Made by a program: the position numbers and the translations under genes. From NCBI RefSeq assembly GCF_006149005.1, contig NZ_VBSL01000004.1, forward strand, positions 62,001 to 126,000: DNA of 64,000 nucleotides. Direction: 5' to 3'. Shown piece after piece: positions 16,199-25,359 of the stretch. The notes under the pieces were generated by a model. The model did not search any database. It was not told the origin of the DNA and worked only from the letters and a program-made list of their open reading frames with translations. This DNA comes from Larkinella sp. C7. GTDB lineage: Bacteria; Bacteroidota; Bacteroidia; Cytophagales; Spirosomataceae. Numbering within the stretch: position 1 is the first letter of the stretch; the number at the start of each line of letters is the position of its first letter.

Positions 16199-17155
16199 TT
16201 ACTTTTTCCGCTGAATAACCGCCAGCGCTTTGGCCACAATCGAAGCCGCCGTTAATCCGTATTTTTCCATCAGTTGCTCCGGTGTTCCGCTTTCGCCGAA
16301 CGAATCGTTGACGGCCACCATTTCCAGCGGGGCCGGATGGTTCAGCGCCAGAACCTGCGCCACGCTATCGCCCAAACCGCCATTCATCTGGTGTTCTTCG
16401 GCCGTTACGGCACAACCCGTTTTCGAAACCGATGCGAGGATTGCCTCTTTGTCCAGCGGTTTGATGGTGTGAATGTTGGTGATTTCGGCTTCTACGCCCT
16501 GTTCGGCCAGCAGCTTACCGGCCTCCAGTGCCTGCCAGACCATATGCCCGGTGGCAAAAATGGATACATCCGCACCTTCGTTGAGAAGGATGGCTTTCCC
16601 GATTTCAAACGGTTGGTCGGCGGGGGTAAAGTTGGGCACAACAGGACGTCCAAACCGGAGGTAAACCGGCCCCTCATAATCGGCAATGGCGATGGTGGCG
16701 GCTTTGGTCTGGTTGAAATCGCAGGGATTGATCACGGTCATGCCGGGCAGGGCTTTCATCATACTGATGTCTTCCAGCACCTGGTGCGTTGCGCCATCTT
16801 CGCCCAGGGTGAGTCCCGCGTGCGAGACACAGATTTTAACATTTTTATTCGAATACGCAACCGCCTGACGAATCTGGTCCAGCACCCGGCTTGAACCAAA
16901 GTTGGCGAAGGTCGTTGCAAACGGAATCAGGCCATTCAGCGTCAGACCAGCGGCAACCCCAATCATGTTGGCTTCGGCAATCCCGCACTGGATAAACCGG
17001 TCCGGATTTTCTTTGATGAATGTGTCCAGTTTAAGGGAAGCTACCAGATCGGCGCACAGGGCAACGACATCCGGATGCGAGCGGCCCAATTCTGCCATGC
17101 CCGCGCCGAAACCGGAACGGGTATCTTTCTTTTCGGTAAACGTGTAGGTTTTCAT
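16199..17155 (-). CDS. transketolase, C-terminal (pyrimidine-binding plus C) subunit
   Basis: A 318-residue protein equal to the second half of transketolase: the pyrimidine-binding domain with CGIAEANMIGVAAGL near 77-91 (the Glu activates thiamine diphosphate) and the C-terminal domain. It must pair with the N-terminal half encoded directly upstream, from which it is separated by 10 nt. Together they transfer two-carbon units in the pentose-phosphate pathway. Split transketolases are known in several bacteria and archaea. The genes follow xylA, which fits use in xylose breakdown. Confidence 0.93.
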   Translation of the reverse strand: MKTYTFTEKKDTRSGFGAGMAELGRSHPDVVALCADLVASLKLDTFIKENPDRFIQCGIAEANMIGVAAGLTLNGLIPFATTFANFGSSRVLDQIRQAVAYSNKNVKICVSHAGLTLGEDGATHQVLEDISMMKALPGMTVINPCDFNQTKAATIAIADYEGPVYLRFGRPVVPNFTPADQPFEIGKAILLNEGADVSIFATGHMVWQALEAGKLLAEQGVEAEITNIHTIKPLDKEAILASVSKTGCAVTAEEHQMNGGLGDSVAQVLALNHPAPLEMVAVNDSFGESGTPEQLMEKYGLTAASIVAKALAVIQRKK

Positions 17156-17165
17156 GAGGTCAGAA

Positions 17166-18023
17166 TTAATAGTCGCTGAGGGTTTCTTCCAGTTGAGCCA
17201 GGGCTGCGGTGAGCTGTTCGTTGTTGGGAGCCGTTCCGTGCCACTTGTGGGTGTGCATCATGAAATCAACGCCCTGTCCCATTTCCGTTTTCATGATGAT
17301 GCAAACGGGAGCGCCCTGGCCACCAGCCTCTTGAGCGGCTTTCAGGGTCGATGCCACCTCTTCGAGATTATTGCCGTCCATGTGGAGCACTGTCCAGCCG
17401 AAGGCTTCGTATTTGGCACCCAGGTCACGGTTGTTAAGAACCACATCGGTTGGGCCGTCGATCTGCTGTCCGTTAAAGTCAATAATGGCAATCAGATTAT
17501 CCAGTTTGCGATGCGGGATAAAAGCTGCGGCTTCCCAGATCTGCCCTTCCTGTTGCTCGCCATCACCCATCAGACAGTAGACGCGGTGTGGGTCGTTGCG
17601 GATTTTTTTGCCATAGGCAGCACCAGCCGCGACCGAAAGCCCCTGCCCCAAAGAACCGGAAGCAATGCGGATTCCGGGCAGGTGTTCTGCCGTTGCAGGG
17701 TGGCCCTGCAACCGGGAATTCAGTTTGCGGAACGTCGCCAGCTCGGAAACCGGGAAATAACCACGACGGGCCAGCACGGAATACAGCACCGGCGAAATAT
17801 GACCATTGGACAAAAAGAACAGGTCTTCGCCCGAACCGCTCATATCGAACACGACGGAACCCTGATCGTCCGTTTTCAGGTTCATGGCCTGGAAATACAG
17901 ACTCACCAGTACATCCGTACACCCCAGCGAACCACCCGGATGCCCGGATGCGACGCCATGCACCATGCGGACAATATCCCGGCGTACCTGCGAAGCGACT
18001 TTTGCTAATTCACTCGTTTCCAT
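17166..18023 (-). CDS. transketolase, N-terminal (diphosphate-binding) subunit
   Basis: A 285-residue protein equal to the first half of transketolase. SGHPGGSLGCTDVLVSLY (near 27-44) and the thiamine-diphosphate motif GDGEQQEGQIWEAA are clear. The start at 18023 (METSELAKVAS) is preferred, because the in-frame ATG at 18059 sits inside a hairpin and adds 12 unusual residues. It is translated just before its partner subunit and downstream of xylA on the same strand. Confidence 0.92.
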   Translation of the reverse strand: METSELAKVASQVRRDIVRMVHGVASGHPGGSLGCTDVLVSLYFQAMNLKTDDQGSVVFDMSGSGEDLFFLSNGHISPVLYSVLARRGYFPVSELATFRKLNSRLQGHPATAEHLPGIRIASGSLGQGLSVAAGAAYGKKIRNDPHRVYCLMGDGEQQEGQIWEAAAFIPHRKLDNLIAIIDFNGQQIDGPTDVVLNNRDLGAKYEAFGWTVLHMDGNNLEEVASTLKAAQEAGGQGAPVCIIMKTEMGQGVDFMMHTHKWHGTAPNNEQLTAALAQLEETLSDY

Positions 18024-18053
18024 GCGTTTATTTTTTAGGATCATCCGGATTTC

Positions 18054-18091
18054 CGCCACTCAGGCCACAAAAACCTTGGACCTGAGTGGCG
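18054..18091 (-). promoter_or_regulatory. intercistronic hairpin between xylA and the transketolase genes
   Basis: CGCCACTCAGG (18054-18064) and CCTGAGTGGCG (18081-18091) form an 11-bp perfect stem. There is no T-run, so it is more likely an mRNA-stabilising or processing hairpin than a terminator within the operon. Confidence 0.55.
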
Positions 18092-18109
18092 AATAGGAAA
18101 GGAAAAACG

Positions 18110-19441
18110 TTAGATATACTGGTTGATGAGGCTCTCCAGCCATTCCTGTTTGCCACTGCGAACGGCCGGCTCCCCGTTTTCGAGTGTGTAGCTGCGCAGA
18201 TCTTCCAGCGTCAGCTTGCCTTCTTCAAACGCTTTTCCGGGGCCGCCATCGAAAGAGCGGTAACGTTCAGTCCGGAATTTGAGATAGTCTGAATCTTTCA
18301 GAATGGCATCTGCCACGATAAAAGAACGGGCAAATGCATCCATACCGCTGATGTGTGCAATGAACAAATCCTCGAAATCGGTGGAGTTCCGGCGCACTTT
18401 GGCGTCGAAGTTGATTCCCCCGGGTTTGATCCCTCCGGCCTGGTGAATCACCAGAGCCGCTTCGACCAGTTCATACAGATTGATCGGGAACTGATCGGTA
18501 TCCCAGCCATTCTGGTTGTCGCCCCGGTTGGCGTCGATGCTGCCCAACATGCCCGCATCAGCCGCTACCTGCAATTCGTGGTCGAAGGTATGCCCGGCCA
18601 AAGTCGCGTGGTTGACCTCGATGTTCAATTGAAAATCATTTTCTAAACCGTACTGACGCAGGAAACCAATAACCGTTGCCGCGTCGTAATCGTACTGGTG
18701 TTTCGTGGGTTCCATCGGTTTCGGCTCAATGAAGAAGGTGCCTTTGAAGCCTTGCTGGCGGGCATAATCGCGGGCCATGGTCAGAAACTTCGCCAGATGC
18801 TCGACTTCCCGCTTCATGTTGGTGTTCAGCAGGGACATGTAGCCTTCCCGGCCACCCCAGAACACGTAGTTTTCTCCACCCAGAGCGATGGTGGCATCGA
18901 TGGCATTTTTAACCTGGGTTCCCGCATAGGCCAACACCGCAAAATCCGGATTGGTCGACGCGCCGTTCATGTAGCGCGGGTTGGAGAACACATTCGCCGT
19001 GCCCCACAGCAGCTTGACACCACTGGCCGACTGCTTCTGTTTTGCGTAGTCAACAATGGCCTGCAGGCGGTTTTCGTAATCCTTGACCGATGGGCCTTCA
19101 TCCACCAGGTCAATATCGTGGAAACAATAATACGGCGCTCCAATTTTGGTGAAAAACTCAAAAGCAGCATCCATTTTCAGTTTCGCCCGCACGTTGGCGT
19201 CGTTATCCTGATCCCACGGAAAAACCCGCGTTCCGGGACCAAACGGATCTCCGCCAGCTCCGCAGAAGGTGTGCCAGTAGCTAATGGCAAAGCGGAGTTG
19301 TTCCCGCAGTGTTTTGCCACCCAGCTCATAATCAGGATTGTACCATTTAAACGCTAACGGATTCTTGGATTTGGGGCCTTCGTAGGCAATGGCGCCAATG
19401 CCGGGGAAAAATTCCCGGTCGCCCAGGGTGATGGTTGACAT
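18110..19441 (-). CDS. xylA: xylose isomerase
   Basis: A 443-residue xylose isomerase converting D-xylose to D-xylulose, first step of xylose use. Catalytic and metal-binding stretches are visible: [11 protein letters not shown] (His and Asp near 102-105), [50 protein letters not shown] and [13 protein letters not shown]. Length and motifs place it in the class II (E. coli-type) group. A strong 43-nt dyad at 19501-19543 sits just upstream, and a NUDIX-type regulator precedes it. No xylulokinase gene is in the window. Confidence 0.97.
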   Translation of the reverse strand: MSTITLGDREFFPGIGAIAYEGPKSKNPLAFKWYNPDYELGGKTLREQLRFAISYWHTFCGAGGDPFGPGTRVFPWDQDNDANVRAKLKMDAAFEFFTKIGAPYYCFHDIDLVDEGPSVKDYENRLQAIVDYAKQKQSASGVKLLWGTANVFSNPRYMNGASTNPDFAVLAYAGTQVKNAIDATIALGGENYVFWGGREGYMSLLNTNMKREVEHLAKFLTMARDYARQQGFKGTFFIEPKPMEPTKHQYDYDAATVIGFLRQYGLENDFQLNIEVNHATLAGHTFDHELQVAADAGMLGSIDANRGDNQNGWDTDQFPINLYELVEAALVIHQAGGIKPGGINFDAKVRRNSTDFEDLFIAHISGMDAFARSFIVADAILKDSDYLKFRTERYRSFDGGPGKAFEEGKLTLEDLRSYTLENGEPAVRSGKQEWLESLINQYI

Positions 19442-19500
19442 GGTTTGTAAACTGGTTAAGCGGTTTTCAATTCAATCTAATTTCAATTGAATTTTCTAAT

Positions 19501-19543
19501 GGTGTAAAGTTGACACTTATTTTATAAATGTCAAAACGACACC
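19501..19543. promoter_or_regulatory. 43-nt dyad upstream of xylA, candidate operator
   Basis: Two 20-nt arms, GGTGTAAAGTTGACACTTAT (19501-19520) and its partner at 19524-19543, are complementary at 15 of 20 positions around TTT. Conserved blocks are GGTGT, TTGACA and TTAT. It lies 60 nt upstream of xylA and downstream of the NUDIX-type regulator gene. Operator function is inferred. Confidence 0.6.
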
Positions 19544-19636
19544 TACTATTTTTTTGTTGAGCTCCTCCCTGTAACGGGCCGCAAAGTAGGAAGTCGTTGC
19601 GCGCCAAGAGACGATATCGCTGGCTGGAAATTTTAG

Positions 19637-20323
19637 CTAGGTGGGAATAAAATTTAAAAAGGAGTCGGTGGCCTGCTGGTATTTGGTTTGATCCACCTGG
19701 TAGTAATAGGCCCCTTTCCGGGAAAACCCTTTCTGCTTTTCGTCCAGTTTGATGAGGAGGTTCGTGGAGAGGATTTTCCGGCTGAAGTTTCGTTTATCGA
19801 ATTCGGTGTTGTAGACGGCATCGTACAGCTTTTTGAGTTGGGGAATCGTAAACTTCTCAGGCAGCAGTTCGAAACCAATGGGATGCTGGGCCGCTTTGTA
19901 GCGCAACCGTTTAATGGCCAGGTCGACCATATCGCCGTGGTCGAACAACAAGGGCGGCAAATTATAGATCGAAAACCAGCGGGCCTGATACGTCTCCGTA
20001 ATTTTCGATTCATAATCTGCCACTTTTACCAGCGAGAAATACGCCACCGAAACCGTTCGGACTATGGGGTCGCGGTGCGGGTCACCGAAAGCATGCAACT
20101 GTTCCAGATATACGTTGGTCAGGCCGGTCAGGTCAAACAGGATGCGGGCGGCTGCCTGTTCGAGGCTTTCAACGGGTTGCAGCCATCCACCCATCAGCGA
20201 CCAGGTACGCTCTTCCATGCCGCGTTTGACGAGTAACACTTTCAAGCTTTCCCCGTCAAAACCGAAGATGATGGAATCCAGAGCCACTAAATAGGGATGT
20301 TGCTGTTTATATTGGTCTAACAT
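19637..20323 (-). CDS. NUDIX-domain transcriptional regulator, probably of xylose genes
   Basis: A 228-residue protein with an N-terminal Nudix-fold domain (about 10-145) and a C-terminal winged helix (about 150-228, LPEKFTIPQLKKLYDAVYN). The Nudix box reads GGWLQPVESLEQAAARILFD: the catalytic R-E and E-E positions are lost, so it should bind a ligand rather than hydrolyse one. This is the NrtR/AraR-type regulator architecture of Bacteroidota. Adjacent position to xylA suggests xylose control. The C-terminal GFELLPEKFTIPQL is shared with the AraR-like protein at 50.7 kb. Confidence 0.87.
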   Translation of the reverse strand: MLDQYKQQHPYLVALDSIIFGFDGESLKVLLVKRGMEERTWSLMGGWLQPVESLEQAAARILFDLTGLTNVYLEQLHAFGDPHRDPIVRTVSVAYFSLVKVADYESKITETYQARWFSIYNLPPLLFDHGDMVDLAIKRLRYKAAQHPIGFELLPEKFTIPQLKKLYDAVYNTEFDKRNFSRKILSTNLLIKLDEKQKGFSRKGAYYYQVDQTKYQQATDSFLNFIPT

Positions 20324-20477
20324 GAGTCGTTGGAAAGCCGGCGGTTTCGAATAAAGGCGAAAGTAGGGAATTCATCTCATTTTTACGGTTTGCCAAACGC
20401 AACGTTCCGCAACCGACCCCATCGTTTGATCGAAGTCCTGTAAAGAACCGCTCCTTCTTCCGGTCATTTCGCTGATT

Positions 20478-22409
20478 TTACTGGTCGGTTCGGAATGGGG
20501 ACGCTGGCAACCCTTCTTTATTATACAGATTGGGATTCACGGGGTTATCGGCCCAGGCATAGCGCACATACCGGGGCTCCGGCACCTCATCACTCCAGAC
20601 CACCACCTTGCCATTTTGGATACGGGCCTTTGCCCACACAAATTTTTTATCGCTGCCCGCAATGGCAAACTCCCCCGGTGCTTCCCCGTCCTGCGTGATC
20701 AATCCTCCACCGGTATGGGTGAAGCTGATTTCGATTGTATGCCCCTCAATCGCTGATGATTGGTAGATCGGGCCGGAAGAAACCAGGTTTTCGTGGTAAG
20801 CGGTTTTCAAGGCCGCCAGAGCCAGCCGTTCGCCCACGTCTTTTTTATTGTCCGGGTGAATGTCGTTCCACTCACCCAGATCAATCGCCACGGCCATCCC
20901 CGTGTTGGAAACCTTCAGGGCGTTGAGTTGTGCTTCCCGCAAAACCGCCCAATAGCTTTCGGAGGGCTGGTAGTTGTAGTCCATAAAACCGGGCAACTGC
21001 ACATACAGAAAGGGTAGCGTCCCTTGGTTCCAATGCCGTCGCCAGTCCGAAATCAAGGCCGGTAGCAGCGTGGCGTATTCGGCAGGACGACCGGCATTGC
21101 TTTCCCCCTGATACCAGCAAAAACCTTTGATGGCGTAGTTGGTTTCCGGAGCCACCATCGCATTATACAAGGCGGTGGGTTGATTTTGCGCGCTGATTCC
21201 GCCCCCGGAACCGCCCCCTGAAGGCCGGAAGGCCACGCCCACTTTATACTGCCAGGTGCCTTTCAGATCGAGGGTATCGGTTCCGGCAAAAAGACAGTAA
21301 GGTTTGTCGGGAACAAAACCGCCTTTCCCCGCCGTGTTGGTGACCCGGATGACCAGCACATTCTTCCCGGCTTTCAGAACTCCGGCAGGCAGTTTATACC
21401 GGCGCTGGGGGTATTGATACGTCGTTTTTCCGACCGGTTTTCCATTGATATACAGTTCGTCGGCGTCCACGATGCGACCCAGAAAGACTTTGGCGGGCTG
21501 GCCGGTCATTGAAGCCGGCACGTCGATTTCCTTACGATACCAGACGACGCCATTCAAGTCTTTCAATCCCTGATCTTCCCAGTACCCGGGAATGTTGATC
21601 GGGCGCCAGCCCTTCGGCGTATACGAAACGTCGGACCATTTTGGGGTGCCGGTTAGTCCAACATCCTCGGGTTGTATGGCCGGCGCAGGTAGTCTTCGGT
21701 TCAGGTGGTTGAAATACGTGGTGTCCTTGTTCTTCGCGATGGTGGTTTTCATTGCCGGAAAACCGGCCAATCCCGCTTCGCTCGTCCAGGCTTCAATGGG
21801 CGTCCCACCAACACTGGCGTTGATGATGCCAATGGGAATGTTATAGGTTGCGTACAGTTTTTTAGCGAAAAAATAAGCCACTGCCGAAAAAGCCCTGACA
21901 TCTTCGCCCACGGCGGCTTTCCATTGTCCGGCCGGAAGATCGCTCTGGGGCGTTTGCAGGTTCGTCAGCGTGGGAACCCAGAACTGCCGGATTTGGGCGT
22001 TGTTGGCCTGTTCAATTTCTTTTGCATACGTGACGTCATGGATGTTGAGTTGATGCACCATGTTGCTTTGCCCGCTGCAAAACCAGACGTCGCCCACCAG
22101 AATATCCTGGAGGGTCAGCCGGGAACTCCCCACAATATCCATCGTGAAGGGCCCGCCCGCCGGCGTGGCGGGCAGCCTAATCTGCCATTGACCGGTGGCA
22201 TCGGTGACGGTTTTGTAATTCCGGTTTTTAAAACGGACGGAAATTTTTTCGCCCGGTTTTGCCCATCCCCAAATCTTCAGGGGGGCGTCGCGTTGGAGCA
22301 CCATGCCATCGCTGATGAGTTTGGGCAGGCGCACCTGCCCGAAACACACGACCGACGCCAGCAAAAGAACCGTTAGGAGATTAAGGACTTGTTTTGTATT
22401 TACGCACAT
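20478..22409 (-). CDS. sialate O-acetylesterase family protein (SGNH esterase)
   Basis: A 643-residue exported esterase (signal peptide to about 25, SVVCFGQ). The SGNH serine motif GQSNM is near 113. A jelly-roll carbohydrate-binding insertion lies in the middle (GVVWYRKEIDVP to VLVIRVTNTAGKGGF), as is usual in this family. A Gly-rich GGGSGGG loop near 402 links domains, and WYQGESNAG near 427 is a family motif. It would deacetylate sugars, either sialic acids or acetylated hemicellulose; next to xylose genes the latter fits better. It is well separated from the regulator gene (154 nt). Confidence 0.9.
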   Translation of the reverse strand: MCVNTKQVLNLLTVLLLASVVCFGQVRLPKLISDGMVLQRDAPLKIWGWAKPGEKISVRFKNRNYKTVTDATGQWQIRLPATPAGGPFTMDIVGSSRLTLQDILVGDVWFCSGQSNMVHQLNIHDVTYAKEIEQANNAQIRQFWVPTLTNLQTPQSDLPAGQWKAAVGEDVRAFSAVAYFFAKKLYATYNIPIGIINASVGGTPIEAWTSEAGLAGFPAMKTTIAKNKDTTYFNHLNRRLPAPAIQPEDVGLTGTPKWSDVSYTPKGWRPINIPGYWEDQGLKDLNGVVWYRKEIDVPASMTGQPAKVFLGRIVDADELYINGKPVGKTTYQYPQRRYKLPAGVLKAGKNVLVIRVTNTAGKGGFVPDKPYCLFAGTDTLDLKGTWQYKVGVAFRPSGGGSGGGISAQNQPTALYNAMVAPETNYAIKGFCWYQGESNAGRPAEYATLLPALISDWRRHWNQGTLPFLYVQLPGFMDYNYQPSESYWAVLREAQLNALKVSNTGMAVAIDLGEWNDIHPDNKKDVGERLALAALKTAYHENLVSSGPIYQSSAIEGHTIEISFTHTGGGLITQDGEAPGEFAIAGSDKKFVWAKARIQNGKVVVWSDEVPEPRYVRYAWADNPVNPNLYNKEGLPASPFRTDQ

Positions 22410-22455
22410 GGGTTAGGTTCAATCAATTCTGTAGCGACGATAAAAAGTTTGCCAT

Positions 22456-22494
22456 AAAAATGCCGCCGTTTTCAACTGAAACGGCGGCATTTTT
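22456..22494. terminator. strong hairpin terminator between esterase and nitrilase genes
   Basis: AAAAATGCCGCCGTTT / AAACGGCGGCATTTTT form a long GC-rich stem with loop TCAACTG and A/T tracts at both ends, so it can terminate either strand. It follows the stop of the GNAT-nitrilase gene on the minus strand. Confidence 0.85.
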
Positions 22495-22511
22495 ACGCTG
22501 ATCTTCATTGA

Positions 22512-24107
22512 TTACTCTACCACAATAACCGGTGGCAGCACTTTCTGTTCTTCCTCGGCCGACAGTTCCTTCTTCTTCTCCGGTTTAGAACGCGCCTGCC
22601 GTTTCATGGTAATGTCGTACAGATCGGTTCGGCGGTCTTTCAGAATCTGAACCGAGCCTTGTTCGTGTAACTCGGTCAGCAACGACAGATCGACGTCGGT
22701 GATCAGCACCATTTCGGTGTTGGGTGTCGACTCGGCTTTGATGGCGTTGTTGGGAAACTGAAAATCGGAAGGCGTGAACACCGCCGACTGGGCGTAATGA
22801 ATGTCCATGTTGGCCACCCGGGGCAGGTTGCCGACACAGCCCGAAATGGCCACGTAACACTCGTTTTCAATGGCCCGCGCCATCGCACAATGCCGCACCC
22901 GGTTGTAGCCATTCTGGGTGTCGGTCAGGAAAGGGACAAACAGAATCTGCATGCCCTGATCGGCCAGAATCCGGCTCAGTTCCGGGAACTCGACGTCGTA
23001 GCAGATCAGCAAACCGATCTTGCCGCAGTCCGTATCAAATGTCCGGATTTCGTTGCCACCCACCATGCCGTAATGCCGCACTTCATTGGGCGTAATGTGA
23101 ATTTTCCGGTACTCTTCGAACGACCCGTCCCGGCGGCAGAGATAGGCTACGTTGTATAGTTTACCTTCGTCGATGAGCGGCATACTGCCACCCACAATGT
23201 TGACATTGTACGAAATTGCTAATTCTGACAACCGCTGACGCACTTCATGCGTGACTTCGGCCAGTTTCCGAATGGCAACCGGGCCGGGCAGGTCATTGTA
23301 ATCGGCCATCAACGGCGTATTGAAAAATTCCGGGAGAACCAGAAAATCGGCTTTGTAGTCACTGACAGAATCGGCGAAAAATTCGACCTGTTCGAGTAGT
23401 GACTTCATATTCGGAAACAACCGCATTTGCCACTGCACCACACCCAACCGGATGATGTCGTTGGTATGCGGTTTTTTCTTCTTTTCATCGACGTAATAGA
23501 TGTTGTTCCACTCCAGCAAGGTCGCATATTCCAGCGATTCACTGTCGCCGGGCAAATAACCGCGCAGCACTTTCTTGACGTGAAAATCATTGGAAAGCTG
23601 GAACGTCAGCGTGGGGTCGTAAATTTCCTTCTGCTTTACTTTGGCAATAAATTCACGGGGCGACATTTCGCCGGCATAGCGCACGTAGTTCGGAATGCGC
23701 CCGCCCGCCATGATGCCTTTCAGGTTCAGCGACTCACAAAGTTCCTTTCGGGCGTCGTACAGCCGTCGTCCCAGTCGCAAATCCCGGTACTCAGGGTGGA
23801 CGAACAACTCGATGCCATACAGCCAGTTGCCTTTCGGATTGTGTGTGTCGAAACTGTAATTGCCGGTTATTTCCTCGTAGGTGTGGTTGTCGCCAAAATC
23901 GCTGTACTTCACCCGAATCGCGAGTGAACAGGCCACCACTTTGCCATCGACTTCCACGCAGAACTGACCTTCCGGAAAGATTTTCAGCAGTTTATCGATG
24001 AGGTTCTTCTCCCAATAATCCCCGCCGATGCCGCTGTAGACTTCGATCATGGACTCCTTTAGGTCGGCGTAATCGGATTTCTGTAGTGTTCTGGTTTGAA
24101 TATGCAT
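22512..24107 (-). CDS. GNAT acetyltransferase fused to nitrilase-family amidohydrolase
   Basis: A 531-residue fusion. Residues about 1-190 are a GNAT acetyltransferase domain (FVHPEYRDLRLGRRLYDARK near 102-121 is the acetyl-CoA loop). Residues about 217-500 are a carbon-nitrogen hydrolase with triad E260 (VLPEFF), K335 (YRKIHITP) and C369 (LLICYDVEFPE). The domain combination is found widely in Bacteroidota, but its substrate is unsettled. The charged tail (after 500) is low-complexity. The leader contains a 43-nt-arm inverted repeat, shared with the end of the upstream threonine aldolase gene. Confidence 0.92.
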   Translation of the reverse strand: MHIQTRTLQKSDYADLKESMIEVYSGIGGDYWEKNLIDKLLKIFPEGQFCVEVDGKVVACSLAIRVKYSDFGDNHTYEEITGNYSFDTHNPKGNWLYGIELFVHPEYRDLRLGRRLYDARKELCESLNLKGIMAGGRIPNYVRYAGEMSPREFIAKVKQKEIYDPTLTFQLSNDFHVKKVLRGYLPGDSESLEYATLLEWNNIYYVDEKKKKPHTNDIIRLGVVQWQMRLFPNMKSLLEQVEFFADSVSDYKADFLVLPEFFNTPLMADYNDLPGPVAIRKLAEVTHEVRQRLSELAISYNVNIVGGSMPLIDEGKLYNVAYLCRRDGSFEEYRKIHITPNEVRHYGMVGGNEIRTFDTDCGKIGLLICYDVEFPELSRILADQGMQILFVPFLTDTQNGYNRVRHCAMARAIENECYVAISGCVGNLPRVANMDIHYAQSAVFTPSDFQFPNNAIKAESTPNTEMVLITDVDLSLLTELHEQGSVQILKDRRTDLYDITMKRQARSKPEKKKELSAEEEQKVLPPVIVVE

Positions 24108-24120
24108 ATCTGTATTTGGC

Positions 24121-24221
24121 GTTATTTCGCAGAGTTGAGCGGAGGGAAGAGAGCTAAGCGGAGAAAATTAAATAAAAACTCCGCTTAACTCTCTTTCCTC
24201 CGCTCAACTCTGCGAAACAAC
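24121..24221. repeat. very long inverted repeat (CAGAGTT family) supplying the ltaE stop codon
   Basis: Arms 24121-24163 and 24179-24221 pair over 43 nt with three mismatches; the loop is a 15-nt A/T tract. The TGA of the threonine aldolase gene (24204-24206) lies inside the right arm. The outer 28 nt match the leuS-leader element at 27 of 28 positions. Confidence 0.9.
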
Positions 24222-25235
24222 GCCTTCTTTAATTTTCTCTTCTAAACTCAAAAGGTGTTCATCTGTAAAGTCCAGATGCGTGACGAAGCGGACCAGATGT
24301 TTCCCGAAGGTAATGGCTAAAATTCCTTTACGGCCTAATTCTTCAACGTAATCGGCGGCTAAGATGTTCTGGTTCAGTCGAAAAATGACAATATTGGTGT
24401 CGATGGGATAAATTTCTTCCACTTCGGGCAACGCCAGCAGCATCTGGCCGATTTTTCGGGCGCGGGCGTGGTCGAGTTTCAGGCGGTTTATGTGGTGATC
24501 GAGGGCGTAGATGCCCGCAGCGGCCAGGTAACCGGCCTGCCGCCAGCCACCACCCATCAGTTTCCGGTAGCGACGGGCCTGTTTGACCACCTCCGCTTTC
24601 CCCAGCAACAGCGACCCCACCGGACAACCCAGCCCTTTGGACAGGCAAATGCTGATTGAATCGAAGAGCTGACCGTAGGCTTCCGGGCTTTCTCCGGTTT
24701 CGACCAGCGCATTGAACAAGCGCGCACCGTCGAGGTGCAGTTTCAATCCGTGTTCGTCGCACACCTGCCGGATGGCGGCAATTTCGGGAATGGTGTAATA
24801 ACAGCCCCCGCCTTTGTTGACGGTATTTTCCAGACAGACCAGCCGCGTAATCGGCTTGTGCAGATCATCGGGCTGAATATGGTCGCGAACCAGGTCGGGC
24901 GTTAGTTTGCCGCGTTCGCCCTGCGCCAGACTGAGCGACGCCAGCGCATTGACGGCGATGCCCCCGCCTTCGTAGAGGTGAACGTGCGAAAGCTGGTCGC
25001 AAATCACATCGTCGCCGGGGCGGGTATGGGTGCGAACCGCCAATTGGTTGGTCATCGTGCCGGAAGTGCAGAAAAGAGCCGCTTCCATCCCGAACAAACG
25101 GGCGGCTTTCTCTTCCAGGGCCAGCACCGTGGGGTCGTCGCCCAGTACATCGTCACCCACTTCGGCGGTGAACATGGCTTCCAGCATTGCCGGACTGGGT
25201 TTGGTAACGGTATCACTTCGTAAATCGATCGGCAT
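24204..25235 (-). CDS. ltaE: L-threonine (low-specificity) aldolase
   Basis: A 343-residue fold-type I PLP enzyme that splits threonine or allo-threonine into glycine and acetaldehyde. The PLP lysine is K200 in CLSKGLGCPVGS; the N-terminal MPIDLRSDTVTKPSP and the HLDGARLFNA stretch (near 167) are family hallmarks. The last residues (VSQS) and the stop are read from a repeat arm, so the natural C-terminus may have been altered slightly. The downstream gene starts about 100 nt away on the same strand. Confidence 0.94.
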   Translation of the reverse strand: MPIDLRSDTVTKPSPAMLEAMFTAEVGDDVLGDDPTVLALEEKAARLFGMEAALFCTSGTMTNQLAVRTHTRPGDDVICDQLSHVHLYEGGGIAVNALASLSLAQGERGKLTPDLVRDHIQPDDLHKPITRLVCLENTVNKGGGCYYTIPEIAAIRQVCDEHGLKLHLDGARLFNALVETGESPEAYGQLFDSISICLSKGLGCPVGSLLLGKAEVVKQARRYRKLMGGGWRQAGYLAAAGIYALDHHINRLKLDHARARKIGQMLLALPEVEEIYPIDTNIVIFRLNQNILAADYVEELGRKGILAITFGKHLVRFVTHLDFTDEHLLSLEEKIKEGVVSQS

Positions 25236-25282
25236 AGCCTGTTAGAAAAATTTTTCGGTTGTATACAGCTTACAAAGAAAAC

Positions 25283-25314
25283 AAAAAAGCCGTCCCCTAA
25301 AAAGGAGACGGCTT
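25283..25314 (-). terminator. rho-independent terminator of the porin-like gene
   Basis: On the minus strand AAGCCGTCTCC-TTTTTA-GGGGACGGCTT is followed by TTTTTTGTTTTC. Stem and T-run are typical; it sits after the outer-membrane protein gene and before the threonine aldolase gene. Confidence 0.85.
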
Positions 25315-25359
25315 TCTAAAACAGTAACAACAAATACTACTCTACTCTCACTTATATCG

